Positions 34,195 through 42,102 of a stretch of DNA of 64,000 nucleotides are shown piece by piece. Source of the stretch: an uncultured Poribacteria bacterium (GTDB lineage: Bacteria; Poribacteria; WGA-4E; WGA-3G). Under the pieces are notes generated by a model. The model saw only the letters and a program-made list of their open reading frames with translations. It was not told where the DNA came from and ran no database searches. The DNA lies in the NCBI GenBank assembly GCA_951813545.1, contig OX638352.1, positions 2,620,835-2,684,834 on the forward strand, in the 5' to 3' direction. The stretch's first letter is position 1, and the number at the start of each line of letters is the position of its first letter. The position numbers and the translations under genes were made by a program.

Positions 34195-34570
34195 ATTAAG
34201 ACTAGCAAGCGGTTTTGGCTCAAAGATTGAGAACCGAACCGAAGCATGTAAGCCCGCCAAACCGGTCGCGAATCACCGTTGACGCGATCGCTGATCGCCG
34301 TTGATTCCAAAGGCTCTCTTGCCTTGGGGCGCGCTACCTCTGGCAGGATACAAGTAGTCAGCGTCCGATTTAAGCCGTGCGAAACACCCTATCCAACCTT
34401 GAAAGCGAAATCCGTTTTCCGATTGTTTATACCCCTGAGAAAAAGGGTGGGGCTAAGGCACGCGAATCTCGTCCGGCATATTAATATGGAATCGCGAGGA
34501 ATGGAGAGGGTGCTCTACAATGCCAATGCAAAAGAAATGATAGAAGGATGTATGGAGAATCAATTTAAAA
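34195..34570 (+). promoter_or_regulatory. Long structured 5' leader of gltB or separate small RNA
   Basis: A 370-nt gene-free stretch behind a strong promoter. It can form CGGTT...AACCG around CTCA-AAGAT-TGAG (34210-34240), a GTCGCG...CGCGAT stem (about 34265-34290), imperfect direct copies of ATCRCCGTTGA (34276, 34295), and ACCC...GGGT (about 34431-34448). It did not match RNase P, tmRNA, SRP RNA or a glutamine riboswitch by eye. It may be an unrecognised regulatory leader for glutamate synthase. Confidence 0.4.
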
Positions 34571-37500
34571 ATGTATAATGATTTAAAAGAAAAAGATGCC
34601 TGTGGCGTTGGTTTTGTTGCGAATCGCTTCGGAAATCGGAGCCATGAGATTATTAAGATGGCAACACAAGCGGTCACGAATTTGACGCACCGCGGTGCCG
34701 TGGCTGCTGATGCAAAGACAGGCGACGGGGCAGGGATTTTAACACAAATTCCGGAGAAAATATTTCAAAAAGCACTTGAGAAGCTTGGAGTCCACCTTGA
34801 TTCGATAAACGACATGGGTGTCGGGATGATTTTCCTGCCGAGGCACGACCGGGATGCTCAGGCTCGTGGACGCGCGATTGTTGAGAAGATACTACAGCAC
34901 TACGGTGTCCCCCTCCTCGGATGGCGTTCGGTTCCTCAGGACCTTTCTGCTCTCGGTGCTAAGGCACTCGAAACGCTGCCGGAGATTCAACAGGTATTGG
35001 TAGGGCGTCCAGAGCAACTTACCGATGACGCTTTTGAACAACGCTTGTATCTGATATGCAAAGAGTTGGAACACCGTATTGCCGCAGTTGGGCTTGACGA
35101 ATTCCATATCGCCTCTTTTTCGCATCGAACCATTGTCTATAAAGGATTGCTGGTAGCACCCCAGCTTGACCACTTTTATCCAGATCTAAAAGATCCTGAT
35201 TTTCAAGCATCGCTTGCTGTATTCCACCAACGTTATAGCACAAATACCTCATCCACATGGATGCTTGCGCAACCCTTTCATACGCTCGCACACAACGGTG
35301 AAATCAACACCTTGATGGGCAATCGCAATTGGATGCGGGCGCGTGAAGCCGACTTGCAGTCCCCTCTCTGGAACGAACACATCCAGAAACTCGTCCCCAT
35401 TATCAACCAACATGGCAGCGATTCAATGAGCTTGGATAACGTCTTGGAGCTGTTAACGCACTCTGACCGTGATATCCTACATGCAATGATGTGTCTAATT
35501 CCTGAAGCGTATGAGCAGATTCCAGATATGCCGGACGTGTTGAAAACCTGCTATGAGTACCTCTCATGTGTCAGTGAGCCTTGGGACGGACCCGCAGCGG
35601 TCGCGTTTACAGACGGCGTTGTTGTCGGGGCAAGTCTGGATAGAAACGGACTACGACCCGCACGCTATACGGTCACAGAGGACGGAACCGTTGTCATGGG
35701 ATCCGAAGTTGGCATCATTGAACTTGATGATAGTCGCGTCGCGGAAAAAGGAAGATTGGGACCTGGGCAGATGATTGCTGTTGATACAGCACAAGGGAAA
35801 TTGCTGAAGGATTCGGAGATTAAGCATAACATCGCGAAACAAAAACCTTACGCCGAGTGGGTTCAGAAGGGGATTGTGACGCTCCCAACCGAAAAAAACG
35901 ATTCGAGCGCAACGGTAGATACCCCTCCAGAGCAGCTGTCAACATACCAGAAAGCTTTCGGTTATATGACCGAGGATGTGGAACGATTTATTAAACCGAT
36001 GGTAACACAAGCAAAGGAAGCAGTCGGTTCAATGGGTGATGACACACCACCCGCTGTGATTTCTCGGCATCCCCGTTCGCTCTACAATTATTTCAAGCAA
36101 CGTTTCGCGCAGGTTACAAATCCACCCATTGATTCAATCCGTGAACGTTTGGTGATGTCGCTCACAACTTATCTCGGGCGACGGCACAGTTTACTCACCG
36201 AAACTGCAGCACACGCGCGTCTTATTCGGTTGTCTTCACCAGTTTTGACAAATGAAGATTTACAAGCGTTACGAGATGTTGATATACCGGATTTTCAGAT
36301 AGCAACGCTCTCTGTTTGTTTCCCGGTAGCCTCTGGCAAACAGGGCTTGGAAGCCGCGCTAAAAGCCTTGTGTCAACAGGCTTCGGAGGCAGTCGATGCG
36401 GGGAAAACCCTCCTTGTACTTAGTGACAAAGATGTCAGTCCTGACTTTGCACCAATTCCGATGGCACTCGCTGTTGGTGCTGTCCATCACCATCTGATAC
36501 GAGAAGGAAAGCGGATGCGGGCAAGCCTCATCGCCGAAACCGGCGATGCGAGAGAAGAACACCATTTTGCTGTTCTCCTCGGTTACGGAGCGGCTGCGAT
36601 TAATCCTTATCTCGCGTTCTCGACGATCGCTCAACTTGCTGAGGATGGCGAATTTGAAGAGCTCACAGCACCGAAAGCCATTGAAACCTACAAAGAAACT
36701 GTCGAAAAAGGTGTCCTGAAGATTATGGCAAAGATGGGGATTTCGACGGTGTCAAGTTACCGCGGTGCCCAGATTTTCGAGGCATTGGGTATTAATGCAA
36801 CGGTCATTGATAAGTGCTTTACAGGTACCACTTCGCGCTTAAGTGGTATTGGATTTGCTGAAATTGCCGCGGAGACGCTCCACTTCCACGCAAAAGCGTT
36901 TTCTGGGAGCGATAGCGACGCATCGCTTGAAGAGGCTGGCTATTTCCGATTCCGTAGAAACGGCGAGTTCCACGCATTCAATCCAACAGTGTTTAAATCA
37001 CTTCACCGGTTTGTTAAGGGAGGTAAAGCGGAAGATTATGAGAAATACGTTGCCTCTATTGAGGACGGAGAACCCTCCAGTCTACGAGATCTCCTTGCCT
37101 TCAAGCCCAGCACACCCATTCCGATTGAAGAGGTGGAACCAGCGGAGGATATTGTTCGGCGCTTTACAACCGGTAGTATGTCATTCGGCGCGTTAAGTCG
37201 TGAAACACATGAGACCTTAGCAGTAGCAATGAATCGCCTCGGTGCAAAATCCGGAAGTGGAGAAGGCGGTGAAAGTAGCACACGCTTCAAGCCACAACCC
37301 AATGGGGACCTTGCCTCCAGTGCTATCAAACAGGTGGCATCTGGTCGCTTCGGTGTGACCCCGACATACCTTGCCTCAGCGAAAGAATTGGAAATTAAGA
37401 TGGCGCAAGGTTCAAAACCCGGAGAGGGTGGACAGATTCCAGGACATAAGGTAACAGCTGAGATTGCCTCTATTCGGCACTCCGTACCCGGCGTACCACT

Positions 37501-39067
37501 GATTTCGCCACCGCCGCATCACGATATCTATTCCATTGAGGATTTGGCACAGCTCATCTATGATCTGAAGCAAGCAAACCCGCGAGCAAAGGTCGCTGTG
37601 AAACTGGTATCCGAATTTCTGGTCGGAACGATTGCATCAGGGGTAGCAAAGGGTTATGCTGACGTGATCCAAGTAAGCGGACATGAAGGAGGCACGGGTG
37701 CGTCTCCGCTTAGTTCCATTAAAAACGCAGGTACTCCGTGGGAACTTGGAATCGCAGAAACACAGCGATCACTCGTAGAAAATGAATTGCGAGATCGCGT
37801 GGTATTACGAGCGGATGGCGGGATGCGTTCTGGACGTGATATTGTCATTGCCGCGATGTTGGGAGCAGAAGAATACGGCTTCGGGACGATAGCAATGGTT
37901 GCAACGGGGTGTGTGATGGCGCGTCAGTGCCACTTAAATACCTGTCCAGTCGGCGTAGCTACGCAAGATCCAGCACTCCGTGCGAAGTATCCCGGAACCC
38001 CCGAAATGGTTGTGAATTTCATGCTTGGCGTGGCGAACGAGGTCCGAGCCATTCTCGCCAATCTTGGACACCGATGCTTGAACGACATTATTGGACGTCC
38101 AGAATTGCTTCAAGCCGTTGATTTAGCAGATTATCCAAAAGCAGACACACTGGACTTGAGTGAAATCCTGATGCCTGCTGATCCAACTGGAACACAACCC
38201 CGTTATCACCTGCAGGAGCGGAACAATCGGGATGACGTTTCTCTTGACGATCAAATTTTAAAGGACGCAGCGGAAGCAATCGCGCAGAAAACATCGATCC
38301 AACTCTCCTATCCTATCCGAAATACGCACCGCACAGTCGGAGCGAAGTTATCTGGTGAAATCGCTATACGCTATGGGGACGCGGGCTTGCCTGACAGAAC
38401 GATTCAGTGCGATTTGAAGGGGAGTGCAGGGCAAAGTTTTGGGGCTTTCAGTATCAGCGGTGTGCAATTTGTGTTGACAGGAGAAGCCAATGACTATGTA
38501 GGCAAAGGTCTGGCGGGTGGAGAACTTATTATCAAACCCACAGCGACGGCACAGTTCCGAACTTATGAAAATACAATCATCGGAAATACAGTATTGTACG
38601 GTGCCACGGATGGTGCACTTTATGCAGCGGGTAGAGCCGGTGAAAGATTCTGTGTCCGGAATAGTGGTGCTACTGCCGTTGTCGAAGGTGTTGGCGACCA
38701 CGGATGTGAATACATGACCGCGGGAACCGTTGTGATCTTGGGCGAAACAGGTAGAAACTTTGGAGCAGGGATGACAGGCGGTACTGTATATGTCCTTGAC
38801 CAAGAGGAACAATTTGAAAAAAAGTATAACTCGGATTGGGTGAAGTTGGAAAAGGTGACAAGTGAAACGGACGTTAAAAGCCTGATGGCTCTTATACAAA
38901 ATCACGCAGCATACACGGGCAGTGAACACGCCGAGAACATTCTCACCAATTGGGAAGCTTTCCTTCCACACTTTTGGAGGGTTGTCACGCCACCCCCACC
39001 CCCATTACCTGCCCCTGTTCAACTTAAAAGAAGAGCAGCAGGACGCAGAGAGCGAAGAAAACGTTAG
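34571..39067 (+). CDS. gltB: Glutamate synthase large subunit (frameshift near the 3' end likely)
   Basis: A 1498-codon frame. A short propeptide precedes the glutaminase nucleophile C11 in KDACGVGF (class II amidotransferase). Next come the central domain, the FMN-binding synthase domain (TGSMSFGALSRETHE, SGSGEGGE, QVSGHEGGTGASPLSS), the 3Fe-4S motif CVMARQCHLNTCPVG (around residue 1113), and the C-terminal beta-helix (GKGLAGGELIIKP, GMTGGTVYVLD). It makes glutamate from glutamine and 2-oxoglutarate. The annotated end is a very basic RRAAGRRERRKR; one base fewer in the AAAA at 39026-39029 would instead read an acidic tail to a stop at 39105-39107. The small subunit gene gltD is not adjacent. 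Confidence 0.93.
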   Translation: MYNDLKEKDACGVGFVANRFGNRSHEIIKMATQAVTNLTHRGAVAADAKTGDGAGILTQIPEKIFQKALEKLGVHLDSINDMGVGMIFLPRHDRDAQARGRAIVEKILQHYGVPLLGWRSVPQDLSALGAKALETLPEIQQVLVGRPEQLTDDAFEQRLYLICKELEHRIAAVGLDEFHIASFSHRTIVYKGLLVAPQLDHFYPDLKDPDFQASLAVFHQRYSTNTSSTWMLAQPFHTLAHNGEINTLMGNRNWMRAREADLQSPLWNEHIQKLVPIINQHGSDSMSLDNVLELLTHSDRDILHAMMCLIPEAYEQIPDMPDVLKTCYEYLSCVSEPWDGPAAVAFTDGVVVGASLDRNGLRPARYTVTEDGTVVMGSEVGIIELDDSRVAEKGRLGPGQMIAVDTAQGKLLKDSEIKHNIAKQKPYAEWVQKGIVTLPTEKNDSSATVDTPPEQLSTYQKAFGYMTEDVERFIKPMVTQAKEAVGSMGDDTPPAVISRHPRSLYNYFKQRFAQVTNPPIDSIRERLVMSLTTYLGRRHSLLTETAAHARLIRLSSPVLTNEDLQALRDVDIPDFQIATLSVCFPVASGKQGLEAALKALCQQASEAVDAGKTLLVLSDKDVSPDFAPIPMALAVGAVHHHLIREGKRMRASLIAETGDAREEHHFAVLLGYGAAAINPYLAFSTIAQLAEDGEFEELTAPKAIETYKETVEKGVLKIMAKMGISTVSSYRGAQIFEALGINATVIDKCFTGTTSRLSGIGFAEIAAETLHFHAKAFSGSDSDASLEEAGYFRFRRNGEFHAFNPTVFKSLHRFVKGGKAEDYEKYVASIEDGEPSSLRDLLAFKPSTPIPIEEVEPAEDIVRRFTTGSMSFGALSRETHETLAVAMNRLGAKSGSGEGGESSTRFKPQPNGDLASSAIKQVASGRFGVTPTYLASAKELEIKMAQGSKPGEGGQIPGHKVTAEIASIRHSVPGVPLISPPPHHDIYSIEDLAQLIYDLKQANPRAKVAVKLVSEFLVGTIASGVAKGYADVIQVSGHEGGTGASPLSSIKNAGTPWELGIAETQRSLVENELRDRVVLRADGGMRSGRDIVIAAMLGAEEYGFGTIAMVATGCVMARQCHLNTCPVGVATQDPALRAKYPGTPEMVVNFMLGVANEVRAILANLGHRCLNDIIGRPELLQAVDLADYPKADTLDLSEILMPADPTGTQPRYHLQERNNRDDVSLDDQILKDAAEAIAQKTSIQLSYPIRNTHRTVGAKLSGEIAIRYGDAGLPDRTIQCDLKGSAGQSFGAFSISGVQFVLTGEANDYVGKGLAGGELIIKPTATAQFRTYENTIIGNTVLYGATDGALYAAGRAGERFCVRNSGATAVVEGVGDHGCEYMTAGTVVILGETGRNFGAGMTGGTVYVLDQEEQFEKKYNSDWVKLEKVTSETDVKSLMALIQNHAAYTGSEHAENILTNWEAFLPHFWRVVTPPPPPLPAPVQLKRRAAGRRERRKR

Positions 39068-39124
39068 AGACGCTGATGTGATGGACCGCCCCAGAAACTA
39101 CAGGTAATTTGAAATACACAATTA

Positions 39125-39236
39125 TAGTAAAGCCCGAAAATATGTAGACAGTTGTTCAGCGAACAAACCTTCACGGTCGCTGGCGAGGTTTGTAACCTCG
39201 CCTACCGCCAATGTCCAAGAATTGTGGGGTTTACTA
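39125..39236. repeat. TA-flanked MITE, copy 1
   Basis: A 112-bp element with ends TAGTAAAGCCC and GGGGTTTACTA (imperfect inverted repeats), flanked by TA on each side (39123-39124 and 39237-39238), as in IS630/Tc1-mariner targets. It contains ATATGTAGACAGTTGTTCAGC and the hairpin GGCGAGG-TTTGTAA-CCTCGCC. A second copy is at 59643-59766. It has no coding capacity and would need a transposase in trans. Confidence 0.85.
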
Positions 39237-39242
39237 TAAATA

Positions 39243-39275
39243 ACGCCGTGCTTTTGAATCCAGCAAGCACGGCGT
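39243..39275 (+). terminator. Intrinsic-terminator-like hairpin after gltB
   Basis: ACGCCGTGCTT and AAGCACGGCGT form an 11-bp perfect stem around a 12-base loop, followed by ATTTGTTTT. It stands about 135 bp behind the likely gltB end and facing the convergent exbD region, so it may serve both strands. Confidence 0.7.
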
Positions 39276-39318
39276 ATTTGTTTTACTGACATCCTCGATT
39301 TCATTTCGGAGCAATCGT

Positions 39319-39365
39319 CAATACAGGTCGTTATCAATATCCGCTTGTTTGGCGATATCCATGAC
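39319..39365 (-). pseudogene. Fragment of an exbD-like C-terminus
   Basis: On the minus strand this reads VMDIAKQADIDNDLY then a stop, matching VMDIAKQAGIDKIGF near the C-terminus of the intact ExbD encoded at 41543-41995, with strong nucleotide identity over about 30 bases. It is a scar of recombination among exbD copies. Confidence 0.65.
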
Positions 39366-39374
39366 GATGAGCAA

Positions 39375-39400
39375 GAAAAACAGCCAAGGCTGCCTTTTTT
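39375..39400. terminator. Bidirectional terminator hairpin behind the exbD remnant
   Basis: CAGCC-AA-GGCTG (39381-39392) is flanked by A-rich and T-rich tracts (AAAAA...CTTTTTT). A near-identical hairpin lies behind the intact exbD copy (41017-41047), so it was copied with the gene. Confidence 0.7.
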
Positions 39401-39402
39401 GT

Positions 39403-39825
39403 TAGCTGCGTTTTCCGGGACGGCAAAAGCGATTTCAAGCCCTCCGTTTTACTGGAGCACTGTTTCGCTCATTCTACAACATCAATGACGACACCGTGTT
39501 TTGTACGCTTATCCGCTCTGATAATTAAGGTGCTGATTTGGTTTTCATGCGCTGCAATGAACAACTCCATATCTTCCAGGGTCAACATCTCCTGATCATC
39601 AATCAAGATTCGTCCGTCACTGCTAATGAACAGATTAAGCTTCTTTCCTGTGGACTCGTGCTTGGTTGCGGAATTGGGTAAAGTGACAGTGAAAGGCGGG
39701 GGAACCCGCATGACAACAGATACCATGAAGAAAATAAGCAACAAGAAGACACAATCAATCATTGGTGCCATCGGGATGCCATCATCGTCGCCTGTTTTCT
39801 TCCGTCGAGACATGTTCAAAGCCAT
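39403..39825 (-). pseudogene. exbD: Truncated ExbD duplicate
   Basis: The open part (39469-39825, 118 codons) is almost identical to the ExbD encoded at 41067-41489: same start MALNMSRRKKTGDDD and membrane helix APMIDCVFLLLIFFMVS. It stops early at VVIDVVE because CGA has become TGA. Downstream the sequence stays homologous (GCGAAACAG...GAAAACG) but has also lost one base in the GGGGCTT region, so the rest is out of frame. The membrane helix survives, and the fold of the periplasmic domain is cut short. An IS5-family element has inserted upstream, separating it from the operon promoter. Likely a dead copy. Confidence 0.85.
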
Positions 39826-39865
39826 CTGAATTCTCCTTTTATAGAGAACTCATAGCGAGTACGCG

Positions 39866-40237
39866 TTATGAATGGTTGAAAGTTATCCGCAAGTTAATCA
39901 TAGAATAAGCTAAATGGCGAAACCCTAACCGGGTCTCTTTGAGTTTATCGTAGCTCAGTGCGAGTCTTCGGTAAGTATCCTGCCATCCGAAAGTTCGCTC
40001 GACTTTATATCGTAGTTTGTATATGTCTTTGTTAAACCAGCGGAACATGCGCGCAATAACGATAGGTTCTTTAGCATTGCGCTTGTTGGGATAGATCACG
40101 GGGGTCAGTCCGTGTTCTCTAATGATCTTATGATTCGCCTTGGCGTCAAATGCCGAGTCAAGCGTGAGTGCGGAGCCGCACAGGTCCATACCCATCCGTT
40201 GACTAAAAGCGATGAGATCCCTGAAGGCTTCGGGCAA
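39866..40237 (-). CDS. IS5-family transposase, second frame
   Basis: The C-terminal half of the transposase. It continues an upstream stretch without ATG (GAGIGYSGHKHQKGEKELTL) and contains TLDSAFDAKANHKIIREHG with the second DDE Asp and RYKVERTFGWQDTYRRLAL with the catalytic Glu (YREK-like signature). It is in the -1 frame relative to the first half. The true coding region starts at the slip site near 40375, so the ATG at 40237 is probably not used. Confidence 0.82.
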   Translation of the reverse strand: MPEAFRDLIAFSQRMGMDLCGSALTLDSAFDAKANHKIIREHGLTPVIYPNKRNAKEPIVIARMFRWFNKDIYKLRYKVERTFGWQDTYRRLALSYDKLKETRLGFRHLAYSMINLRITFNHS

Positions 40238-40311
40238 AATGGTTGTATCATGTTCATTGATGGGTCTAATCGTTGTCGGGCCTATGATAAACCCGTGATT
40301 ATCGGTAAGAG

Positions 40312-40788
40312 TTAGCTCTTTTTCGCCTTTCTGGTGTTTGTGTCCTGAATAACCGATGCCGGCACCCCCTTTTTTACGACCGTGTTCGACCCATCTCCAT
40401 GAACGCAGGTCGTATCAAGTTGATCGGTATCAAGCAAGTGTATCACGGACGCCTCAAAAAGGTTCTCATACGAGCCATCTTTGGACCAGCGATGATGCCA
40501 TTTATAGACATTCGACCAATGCAGTTCATTGCGCCGGGTTCGGAGTTGATTCCATTGAATGCCCGTATGTAAAACATAGAGGATATAGTTGAATATCTTA
40601 TAGAAGGAGAGTTTCGGCTTCGGACCTTTGATACGTTTCGATAGATGTGGCAAGATATACTCATTAAAATCCTTGCGCGAAACCTGTTTCGGAATACCAT
40701 TGTATCTCGGCGACTTTTGAGATTCAGCTGTCATAAGAGCACCTTTCATAAAGTAAATGGGTATCAAATGTGGAAAATAAAGGGACAT
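40312..40788 (-). CDS. IS5-family transposase, first frame
   Basis: A 158-codon frame; the likely start is the Met at residue 14 or 19 (FMKGALMTAESQ). It has the N-terminal DUF4096-like helix-turn-helix part (FYKIFNYILYVLHTGIQWNQL, WSNVYKWHHRWSKDG) and the first catalytic Asp in CVHGDGSNTV. At GTA-AAA-AAG the canonical slippery heptamer A-AAA-AAG is in the right phase for a -1 shift into the second frame. Reading on without a shift gives a short non-conserved tail. Confidence 0.82.
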   Translation of the reverse strand: MSLYFPHLIPIYFMKGALMTAESQKSPRYNGIPKQVSRKDFNEYILPHLSKRIKGPKPKLSFYKIFNYILYVLHTGIQWNQLRTRRNELHWSNVYKWHHRWSKDGSYENLFEASVIHLLDTDQLDTTCVHGDGSNTVVKKGVPASVIQDTNTRKAKKS

Positions 40789-41016
40789 AAAGTGTCGCCT
40801 TTTATTCCACTATTTTACAACATTTCTATGTTTTACTCAATATGACTTCAGAGAGTGAAGGGCTATTGTCGTCGCGTGAGACAAGTACGAAAGAATAACG
40901 TTTCATTTACACTATTGTTAGTTTTAAAACACCTGGAAGTTTATGAAGTTACGCGTGTTCTTCAGATGGTTTTTCTGATTAGTACGTTTCACAAGGATAT
41001 TGATTGTTAGATGAGC

Positions 41017-41047
41017 AAAAAAAAAGACAGCCTTGGCTGCCTTTTTT
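41017..41047 (-). terminator. Terminator behind exbD
   Basis: On the minus strand GGCAGCC-AA-GGCTGTC is preceded by AAAAAA and followed by nine T, about 20 bp behind the exbD stop. With the flanking A and T tracts the stem can extend well beyond the 5-bp core, a strong bidirectional terminator. Confidence 0.8.
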
Positions 41048-41066
41048 GTTAACTGCATTGCAGTCT

Positions 41067-41489
41067 TCAGTTTTCTTCCGAGACCGCGAAAGCGATTTCA
41101 AGCCCCTCTGTTTTACTGGAGCGCTGTTTCGCTCGTTCTACTATGTCAATGACAATACCGTGTTTTGCACGCTTATCTGCCTTGATAATTAGGGTGCTGA
41201 TCTGGTTTTCATGGGCTGAAATGAACATCTCCAAATCTGCCAGTGTCAACATCTCCTGATCATCAATCGAAAACCGTCCGTCAGGGCTAATGAAGAGATT
41301 GAACTTCTTCCGTGTAAATTCGTGCTTCGTTGCGGAATCGGGTAAGGTGATGGTGAAAGGCGGTTGAGCTTTCATGACAGCAGACACCATGAAGAAGATG
41401 AGCAACAAAAACACGCAATCAATCATTGGTGCCATCGGAATGTCATCATCATCGCCTGTTTTCTTCCGTCGAGACATGTTCAAAGCCAT
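41067..41489 (-). CDS. exbD: ExbD/TolR-family proton-channel subunit, copy A
   Basis: A 140-residue protein: short cytosolic start MALNMSRRKKTGDDDD, one membrane helix with the functional Asp (APMIDCVFLLLIFFMVSAVM), and a periplasmic domain of about 95 residues (LIIKADKRAKHGIVIDIVER) ending EIAFAVSEEN. It works with ExbB in a proton-motive-force-driven complex that energises envelope processes. The gene sits 53 bp after another exbD on the same strand, with ribosome site AAGGAG. A near-identical but broken copy lies beyond the IS at 39403-39825. Confidence 0.9.
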   Translation of the reverse strand: MALNMSRRKKTGDDDDIPMAPMIDCVFLLLIFFMVSAVMKAQPPFTITLPDSATKHEFTRKKFNLFISPDGRFSIDDQEMLTLADLEMFISAHENQISTLIIKADKRAKHGIVIDIVERAKQRSSKTEGLEIAFAVSEEN

Positions 41490-41542
41490 CTGAATTCTCC
41501 TTCTATAGAGAGTGAAGGGCTATTACCATTGCGTGAGATACG

Positions 41543-41995
41543 TCAGTCTCTCGCAACAATAGCGAACCCGATTTTATCTATACCTGCCTGTTTCGCGATA
41601 TCCATCACTTGCACGATCTGTTCATGCAGTACATCCCGCTCGGATTGGATAATCAGCATGCTTGTTGCTTCGTCAGGAGCATTGATGAACCTATTGAACA
41701 TTTCATCAATCTGGACAACCTCATCATTTAGCACCATAGTGCCTCTGTCATCGCCAGGTTCCGGGTTCGCGATACGGACGGTCAATCCTTTCGGTTTATC
41801 AGGTGATGGTTTCCCCGGTGGGGGTAACTGCACCCGAAGACCTGGAATCGGCGAGAAGGTTGTTGAGACCATGAAGAAAATCAAGAGCAGGAATACACAA
41901 TCAATCATAGGTGCCATACTGAGAGTCGGTGGTTTGCGCTCCCGGATCTTGGTCGCGATCAAATTCAATTTTTGCTTTTCGTTGGCTTGTGCCAT
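41543..41995 (-). CDS. exbD: ExbD/TolR-family proton-channel subunit, copy B
   Basis: A 150-residue ExbD with the membrane helix APMIDCVFLLLIFFMVSTTF holding the essential Asp, a proline-rich linker (LPPPGKPSPDKPKG), and a longer periplasmic domain ending DIAKQAGIDKIGFAIVARD. It is distinct in sequence from copy A, so the two may form a mixed stator-like dimer. Strong ribosome site AAAGGAG. It lies 107 bp after the ExbB fusion gene with a hairpin in between. Confidence 0.9.
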   Translation of the reverse strand: MAQANEKQKLNLIATKIRERKPPTLSMAPMIDCVFLLLIFFMVSTTFSPIPGLRVQLPPPGKPSPDKPKGLTVRIANPEPGDDRGTMVLNDEVVQIDEMFNRFINAPDEATSMLIIQSERDVLHEQIVQVMDIAKQAGIDKIGFAIVARD

Positions 41996-42066
41996 TTCAA
42001 AATCTCCTTTCTCATTAATGAGACTAAGGCTAAGGCACGAGGATTGATACCCAGCCTATTAGGAGA

Positions 42067-42088
42067 GGGCGAGTGAATACACCCGCCC
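42067..42088. promoter_or_regulatory. Hairpin between exbB-fusion and exbD genes
   Basis: GGGCGAGTG and CACCCGCCC pair with one mismatch around a 4-base loop. There is no T-run, so it is more likely an mRNA stability or processing element than a terminator. Confidence 0.5.
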
Positions 42089-42102
42089 ATTCCATTACAA
42101 GA

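Larger units (their letters stand above)
39068..39468. other. Gap between gltB and the exbD remnant
   Basis: Holds the probable true 3' end of gltB (to 39107), a MITE (39125-39236), a terminator (39243-39275), a short exbD-like fragment (39319-39365), a second hairpin (39375-39400) and the dead end of the duplicated exbD. No other gene was seen. Confidence 0.7.
39846..40849 (-). mobile_element. IS5-family (IS427-like) insertion sequence
   Basis: A 1004-bp element with imperfect inverted repeats GAACTCATAGCGAGTAC (left) and, on the other strand, GAAGTCATATTGAGTAA (right), flanked by a 3-bp target duplication AGA (39843-39845, 40850-40852). The empty site can be rebuilt: joining the flanks gives TATAGAGAGTGAAGGGC, the very sequence found upstream of the intact exbD copy at 41505. 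This makes the borders unusually sure. Confidence 0.88.

Noticed and set aside
34195..34570. RNase P RNA, tmRNA, SRP RNA or glutamine riboswitch in the gltB leader
   Set aside because: None of the invariant motifs of these RNAs could be found by eye.
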